From the NCBI GenBank assembly GCA_038058335.1, contig JBBUBI010000047.1:1-14745 (forward strand): DNA of 14,745 nucleotides. The letters run 5' to 3'. Positions within the stretch are counted from its first letter, which is position 1, and every line of letters starts with the position of its first letter. The DNA comes from JBBTVO01 sp038058335. Lineage in GTDB: Bacteria; Patescibacteriota; Microgenomatia; Levybacterales; UBA12049. The translations under genes and the position numbers were made by a program. The notes beneath the pieces were generated by a model that made no database searches, was not told the DNA's origin, and saw only the letters and a program-made list of their open reading frames with translations. Positions 11,773 to 14,745 of the stretch are shown piece after piece.

Positions 11773-12746
11773 CTTTTGTTTTCTGCATACACTTTTGCAA
11801 TCACGTCTTCGATTTGCGGATCTTCAATCGTAATATCTTCAACCTGAAAATTCTTGAGAATTGCCGCTGCTGTTGAGTTTGCTTTCTTATTCGGAACATC
11901 CAAAATGAGCTCCGGATATTCAAATTTACTAATTTTACCTAATTTATAAACTTGTTTTGGGTCTGCATATTCAGCAAGCATTACTTTAATCCTTTTGTGA
12001 GGAGAGTACTTCTCGACAAGCGAATTAAGAAGTCCGTCAAAAATTATTTTCCCGAAGTTAATAATAATTACTCTTTTGCATAACTGCTCAACATCCTGCA
12101 TGTAATGACTCGTGAGGATAACAGTTGCCTTAAAACGGATGTTATATTCGCGTATGAACTCGCGAAGCTTTTTCTGCATCAGCACATCAAGCCCAATAGT
12201 CGGCTCATCTAAAAATAAGACTTTGGGATTATGAATTAGAGAAGCCATAAGCTCCATTTTCATCCGCTGCCCGAGCGATAACTTCTTGACGGGTATTTTT
12301 AAGATATCTTTAACATCCAAAAGTTTTGTCAATTCTCCGACAATCTCGTTATATTTCTTATCTTCAACTCCATAAATTTCTTTATTCAGGAGGAATGTAT
12401 CCGTAGCTGGCAAGTCCCACCAGAGCTGATTCTTCTGTCCCATGACAAGAGATATTTGCCTGAGGAATTCAGGCTTGCGATTGTATGGATTAAAATCCAT
12501 TACTGAAATTTTTCCGCTTGTGGGGTAGAGAAGACCTGATAAGCATTTGAGGGTCGTGGTTTTTCCGGCTCCGTTTGGACCGATAAACCCGATCAATTCA
12601 CCTTCTTCTATGTTAAATGAAATATCATCTACGGCTTTTACGGTTTCGTATTTTCTTGCGAATAAAGATTTTACCGATCCTACAAGGCCTGGATCTTTTT
12701 GATGAACCTGAAAATTTTTGGAAAGATGAGAAACAGAAATTATCAT
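11769..12746 (-). CDS. ABC-2 exporter ATP-binding protein (COG4586-like)
   Basis: ATPase that drives the two adjacent permeases. The 325-residue protein contains Walker A GPNGAGKT (56-63), a Q-loop region around MGQKNQLWW (about 102-110), the signature LSLGQ (156-160), Walker B VLFLDEP (176-182) and switch His214 in SHYMQDVE. The longer N-terminus, with an insertion (FQVHQKDPGLVGSVKSLFARKYETVKAV) before the core, and a C-terminal extension of about 90 residues are typical of the COG4586 type rather than minimal DrrA-like ATPases. It is the first gene of the operon. A TATAAT box at 12863-12868 would give an mRNA leader of about 109 nt made largely of the AT-rich repeat. No Shine-Dalgarno site is seen. 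Confidence 0.92.
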   Translation of the reverse strand: MIISVSHLSKNFQVHQKDPGLVGSVKSLFARKYETVKAVDDISFNIEEGELIGFIGPNGAGKTTTLKCLSGLLYPTSGKISVMDFNPYNRKPEFLRQISLVMGQKNQLWWDLPATDTFLLNKEIYGVEDKKYNEIVGELTKLLDVKDILKIPVKKLSLGQRMKMELMASLIHNPKVLFLDEPTIGLDVLMQKKLREFIREYNIRFKATVILTSHYMQDVEQLCKRVIIINFGKIIFDGLLNSLVEKYSPHKRIKVMLAEYADPKQVYKLGKISKFEYPELILDVPNKKANSTAAAILKNFQVEDITIEDPQIEDVIAKVYAENKR

Positions 12747-12750
12747 AATG

Positions 12751-12855
12751 AATTTCTAATTGACCTAATTAACCTAATTGCTCTAATCAAGTTTAAATTT
12801 TTGAATTTTAAAATTGAGATTTATTTAGAAATTAGAAATTAGAGCTTAGAAATTA
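12751..12855. repeat. AT-rich dispersed repeat, copy B (7-bp periodic ends)
   Basis: Related to the sequence at 1366-1462 in the same plus-strand orientation. Both share AATTGACCTAATTAA, CCTAATT, a TTTTTGAA-containing middle, GA(T)TT(T/A)GTTTA/GATTTATTTA, and AATTAGA heptamers at the right end. Left-end TTTCTAATT and right-end AATTAGAAATTAGA are reverse complements, so the element can fold on itself. Here it lies 5' of the ABC operon and would be transcribed as its leader. Confidence 0.75.
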
Positions 12856-12862
12856 TAGATTA

Positions 12863-12871
12863 ATTATACCA
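12863..12871 (-). promoter_or_regulatory. Extended -10 promoter of the ABC operon
   Basis: Minus-strand TGG followed by a consensus TATAAT (12868-12863), directly downstream of the T-run of the HU terminator. A second TATAAT lies at 12857-12852. The position suggests that HU transcription ends and ABC-operon transcription begins within about 20 nt. Confidence 0.6.
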
Positions 12872-12905
12872 AAAAAAAGAAGCCTCCGAACTTCGGAAAG
12901 CTTCT
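12871..12905 (-). terminator. Intrinsic terminator of the HU gene
   Basis: The minus-strand hairpin has outer arms AGAAGC/GCTTCT and inner arms TCCGA/TCGGA with a 3-nt loop and a small bulge. It is followed by eight T residues (A-run at 12871-12878 on the plus strand). It starts 20 nt after the HU stop codon. Confidence 0.92.
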
Positions 12906-12924
12906 AATTTTTAATATCGTGAAC

Positions 12925-13197
12925 TTACCTTACTGCTCGCTTGAGAGTTTTTCCTGGAGTAAAACCGGGAGCTTTTCTTGATGAAATTGTAATTTTCTCT
13001 CCGGTCTTGGGATTTCTTCCAACTCTTTCGACTCTATTGCGAACGCTAAATGTTCCAAATCCCGTAATTACAACTTTTTCTCCGCGCTTTAGAGAATCTC
13101 TTATAGAAACTATAAATGCCTGAACTGCATCTTTTGCTGCTTTATTCGTAAGATTTGCTTTTTTTGCGATTATCTCTGTGAGGTCTTTTTTTGTCAA
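12925..13197 (-). CDS. HU/IHF-family nucleoid DNA-binding protein
   Basis: Small histone-like protein that binds and bends DNA as a dimer. At 90 residues it has the standard HU length. Helices MTKKDLTEIIAKKANLTNKAAKDAVQAF are followed by the beta-saddle with VVITGFGTFSVRNR, the DNA-minor-groove arm VGRNPKTGEKITI with the conserved RNPKTG, and the ending KAPGFTPGKTLKRAV. Translation starts at TTG (13197), supported by a GGTGGTG ribosome-binding site 8 nt upstream (13206-13212) and the conserved MTKKDL beginning. It is monocistronic, with tandem promoters upstream and a strong terminator downstream. Confidence 0.96.
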   Translation of the reverse strand: MTKKDLTEIIAKKANLTNKAAKDAVQAFIVSIRDSLKRGEKVVITGFGTFSVRNRVERVGRNPKTGEKITISSRKAPGFTPGKTLKRAVR

Positions 13198-13274
13198 TTA
13201 AATCACCACCATTCTTTTTATATGATCGGACAAATTCTCAAACATGCGGGCAAACTTTATGAGAGTTTAGATTA

Positions 13275-13311
13275 AAAATACAATTAAAACGAAGTGTTGT
13301 CAATATGTCAA
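13275..13311 (-). promoter_or_regulatory. Two tandem sigma-70-type promoters of the HU gene
   Basis: Two consensus TTGACA boxes lie 8 bp apart on the minus strand. The upstream one (13311-13306) is followed after 17 nt by TTTAAT (13288-13283). The downstream one (13303-13298) is followed after 17 nt by TATTTT (13280-13275). Either would give a leader of about 70-80 nt that carries the Shine-Dalgarno site. Confidence 0.8.
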
Positions 13312-13356
13312 AAGAGTACAAAAATGTTTATGTGGTTAATTATAAACTATAAATTA

Positions 13357-14604
13357 TTAATTGTCAGAACTCGTGGAGATTGCGCGGAATTCTCTGATCG
13401 CAGTTACTTTTACCTCTCCCGGAACTGCAAGAGATCTTACAACTTCTTCTCGTATCTTGTGAGACAAAAGTGTTGTGGCAGCATCATCCAATTTTCCCGG
13501 ATCGATAATTACCCTAAGTTCACGACCTGCTTCGAAAGCATACGCATCCTCAACCCCTTCATGCTTTTTCGCCATTTCTTCCATCTCCGTAAGTCTCTTA
13601 GCATACCCTTCTACGTCCTCATAGCGCGCGCCAGGCCTCGCACCTGAGATTGCATCAGCAATATATACAATAACTGATTCAAGGGACGAAAACGGCTTAT
13701 CTTCATGATGTTCCCAAACAGCATTTATAACTGCCTCGGGCATATTATGTCTTTTAAGAAAATCGACTCCAAGAGTTACGTGACTTCCTTCCCCTTCTAC
13801 CACTTTTCCTATATCATGAAATAAGCATCCAAGACGCACTATGTTTACATTTGCGCCGACTTCCTGAGCAATATGAATTCCCATTTTGGTCTCTTCCAGA
13901 GTATGAACTACGAGATTTTGACCATAAGAAGTTCGGAATTTAAATCTACCAAGCATTGAAATAAGATCTTTTGAGAGATTGAAAACTCCTACTTCTTGAG
14001 CAAGTTTTTCTCCCTCCTCAAACATTATTTTCTCAACTTCTTTTTTGGTCTGCTCTACAATTTCTTCAATTCTGAATGGCTGAATTCTCGTGTCTCTTAT
14101 GAGCATTTCAAGCGCGCGTCTTGCGATCTCACGTCTTACCTGATCAAACGATGAAAGTCTTATGACTCCTTCTTCATCCAAGTCTACGTCCACGCCTGTT
14201 GCCTGCTCAAATGCTCTTATATTTCTTCCTTCTTTTCCGATTATTCTTCCTTTAATATCTTCATCGGGGATTTTGACTGTAGAAAGAGTGAACTCAGGAA
14301 TGTAATTGACAGCTCCATGTTTCATACTGTCTACCAGAATTTCCCTCGCTTTCTTATCTGCGGTGCTTTTTGCCTCTTCCTCTCTTTCCTTAATGATTCG
14401 CGCGACTATCTGAGTTTCTTTTTCCTCAACTTCTTTTATCAGTTCTTTTCTTGCCTCATCAGCAGTCAGAGAAGAGATTTTGGAAAGCTTTTCCCTGTAT
14501 TCTTCTTTTTGCTTTTCAAGAATCGCTTTTTCCTTCTCGATATTTTCTTCCCGATCAAGAAGCTTTTTTTCAAGTTTTAAAATGTCTGAATTTTGTGACG
14601 CCAT
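13357..14604 (-). CDS. rny: Ribonuclease Y lacking the N-terminal membrane anchor
   Basis: Endoribonuclease that starts mRNA decay. The 415-residue protein has a charged coiled coil (about 7-90); a KH RNA-binding domain with GRIIGKEGRNIRAFE (119-133) and SSFDQVRREIARRALE; and an HD domain with His234 (LVVHTLEE), FHDIGK (His263-Asp264), EHHED (His299/300) and Asp317 in IADAISGARPGARYE. The C-terminus (GRELRVIIDPGKLDD, PGEVKVTAIREFRA) is also typical. Classical RNase Y is about 520 residues with an N-terminal transmembrane helix and longer coiled coil. Here the protein begins MASQNSDILKLEKK with no hydrophobic segment, and an in-frame TAA two codons upstream of the ATG excludes an N-terminal extension. 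It is therefore predicted to be cytosolic unless tethered by a partner. Confidence 0.95.
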   Translation of the reverse strand: MASQNSDILKLEKKLLDREENIEKEKAILEKQKEEYREKLSKISSLTADEARKELIKEVEEKETQIVARIIKEREEEAKSTADKKAREILVDSMKHGAVNYIPEFTLSTVKIPDEDIKGRIIGKEGRNIRAFEQATGVDVDLDEEGVIRLSSFDQVRREIARRALEMLIRDTRIQPFRIEEIVEQTKKEVEKIMFEEGEKLAQEVGVFNLSKDLISMLGRFKFRTSYGQNLVVHTLEETKMGIHIAQEVGANVNIVRLGCLFHDIGKVVEGEGSHVTLGVDFLKRHNMPEAVINAVWEHHEDKPFSSLESVIVYIADAISGARPGARYEDVEGYAKRLTEMEEMAKKHEGVEDAYAFEAGRELRVIIDPGKLDDAATTLLSHKIREEVVRSLAVPGEVKVTAIREFRAISTSSDN

Positions 14605-14745
14605 AAATTATATGAAGACAATAGAGGAATAAGCCGAAATTATCGGATTAAATCTTTAATATTTTGTCTGAGGGGTTTACTTTCATATTTTTTCTTAAAC
14701 CTCTAGCTGACAAGTTCTATTGCCTTGCTCAAATTATACCACAAT
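14605..14745 (-). promoter_or_regulatory. Structured 5' leader of rny
   Basis: No convincing gene in these 141 nt. On the minus strand a hairpin can form between 14697-14713 and 14664-14678: TTGTC pairs with GACAA, GAGG with CCTC and TTT with AAA, separated by small internal loops. A 12-codon ATG frame (14686-14648) lies partly inside it. Together with the promoter at the window edge this gives a leader of about 120 nt, in contrast to the leaderless genes elsewhere in the window. Confidence 0.4.
14733..14741 (-). promoter_or_regulatory. Extended -10 promoter upstream of rny
   Basis: Minus-strand TGG followed by consensus TATAAT (14738-14733), the same TGn-TATAAT form as before the ABC operon. 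A -35 region would fall outside the window. Transcription would begin near 14725, 121 nt before the rny ATG. Confidence 0.6.

Noticed and set aside
13294..13647. Plus-strand open frame of 117 codons
   Set aside because: It overlaps the conserved 3' end of rny on the opposite strand and resembles no protein family.
14607..14612. TATAAT two bases before the rny ATG as a leaderless promoter
   Set aside because: The start point would fall inside the gene and no in-frame start codon follows closely; the better-placed box at 14733-14738 is preferred.
14654..14725. Possible ribosomal protein S21-like remnant (RFKKKYES...) in the rny leader
   Set aside because: The likeness is limited to a basic stretch, a stop codon interrupts the frame and no S21 core pattern follows.

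Overview
The window is an AT-rich bacterial chromosome segment. It most resembles a Candidate Phyla Radiation (Patescibacteria) genome, probably Microgenomates-like. The grounds are the AT-rich, densely packed genes with 3-11 nt overlaps, frequent GTG/TTG starts and few Shine-Dalgarno sites, the gene-family mix (VanW/G5 surface protein, single-domain HxGH nucleotidyltransferase, DUF192, RmuC, UvrD-nuclease fusion, RNase Y without an anchor), and short palindromic and heptamer-built repeats. The taxon is an inference.

Layout. Positions 1-8377 are all on the plus strand: a VanW-family protein cut by the left edge; a compact trio of nucleotidyltransferase, membrane-anchored DUF192 protein and tsaD; an EamA transporter; rmuC; and a UvrD-type helicase with a C-terminal Fe-S PD-(D/E)XK nuclease. 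Positions 8374-14604 are all on the minus strand. In transcription order these are rny (RNase Y), an HU-type DNA-binding protein with tandem promoters and a strong terminator, a three-gene ABC-2 exporter operon, rnpB (RNase P RNA), a 62-residue membrane/coiled-coil protein closed by a terminator, a three-helix membrane protein, and a two-gene unit of a winged-helix regulator plus an 81-residue unknown protein. The two halves converge at overlapping stop codons at 8374-8377.

How it works together. Most genes are housekeeping: tRNA t6A modification (TsaD), RNA processing and decay (RNase P RNA, RNase Y), nucleoid structure (HU) and DNA repair/recombination (RmuC, UvrD-nuclease). Envelope and transport functions are VanW, EamA and the ABC exporter. 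The regulator pair next to uvrD has an operator-like double palindrome lying over its own putative -10 box, which suggests autoregulation.

The most unusual signals are not genes. (1) The last codons of tsaD and of uvrD each occur again downstream of the intact stop codon, as diverged, mainly synonymous copies; they look like scars of recombination with related DNA. (2) tsaD carries two in-frame insertions made of 7-bp units, one of them an inverted array. (3) Two related AT-rich repeats with 7-bp periodicity lie directly 5' of two operons. (4) Three genes have an extended -10 box exactly 7 nt before ATG, predicting leaderless mRNAs. (5) RNase Y has no membrane anchor and a structured leader.
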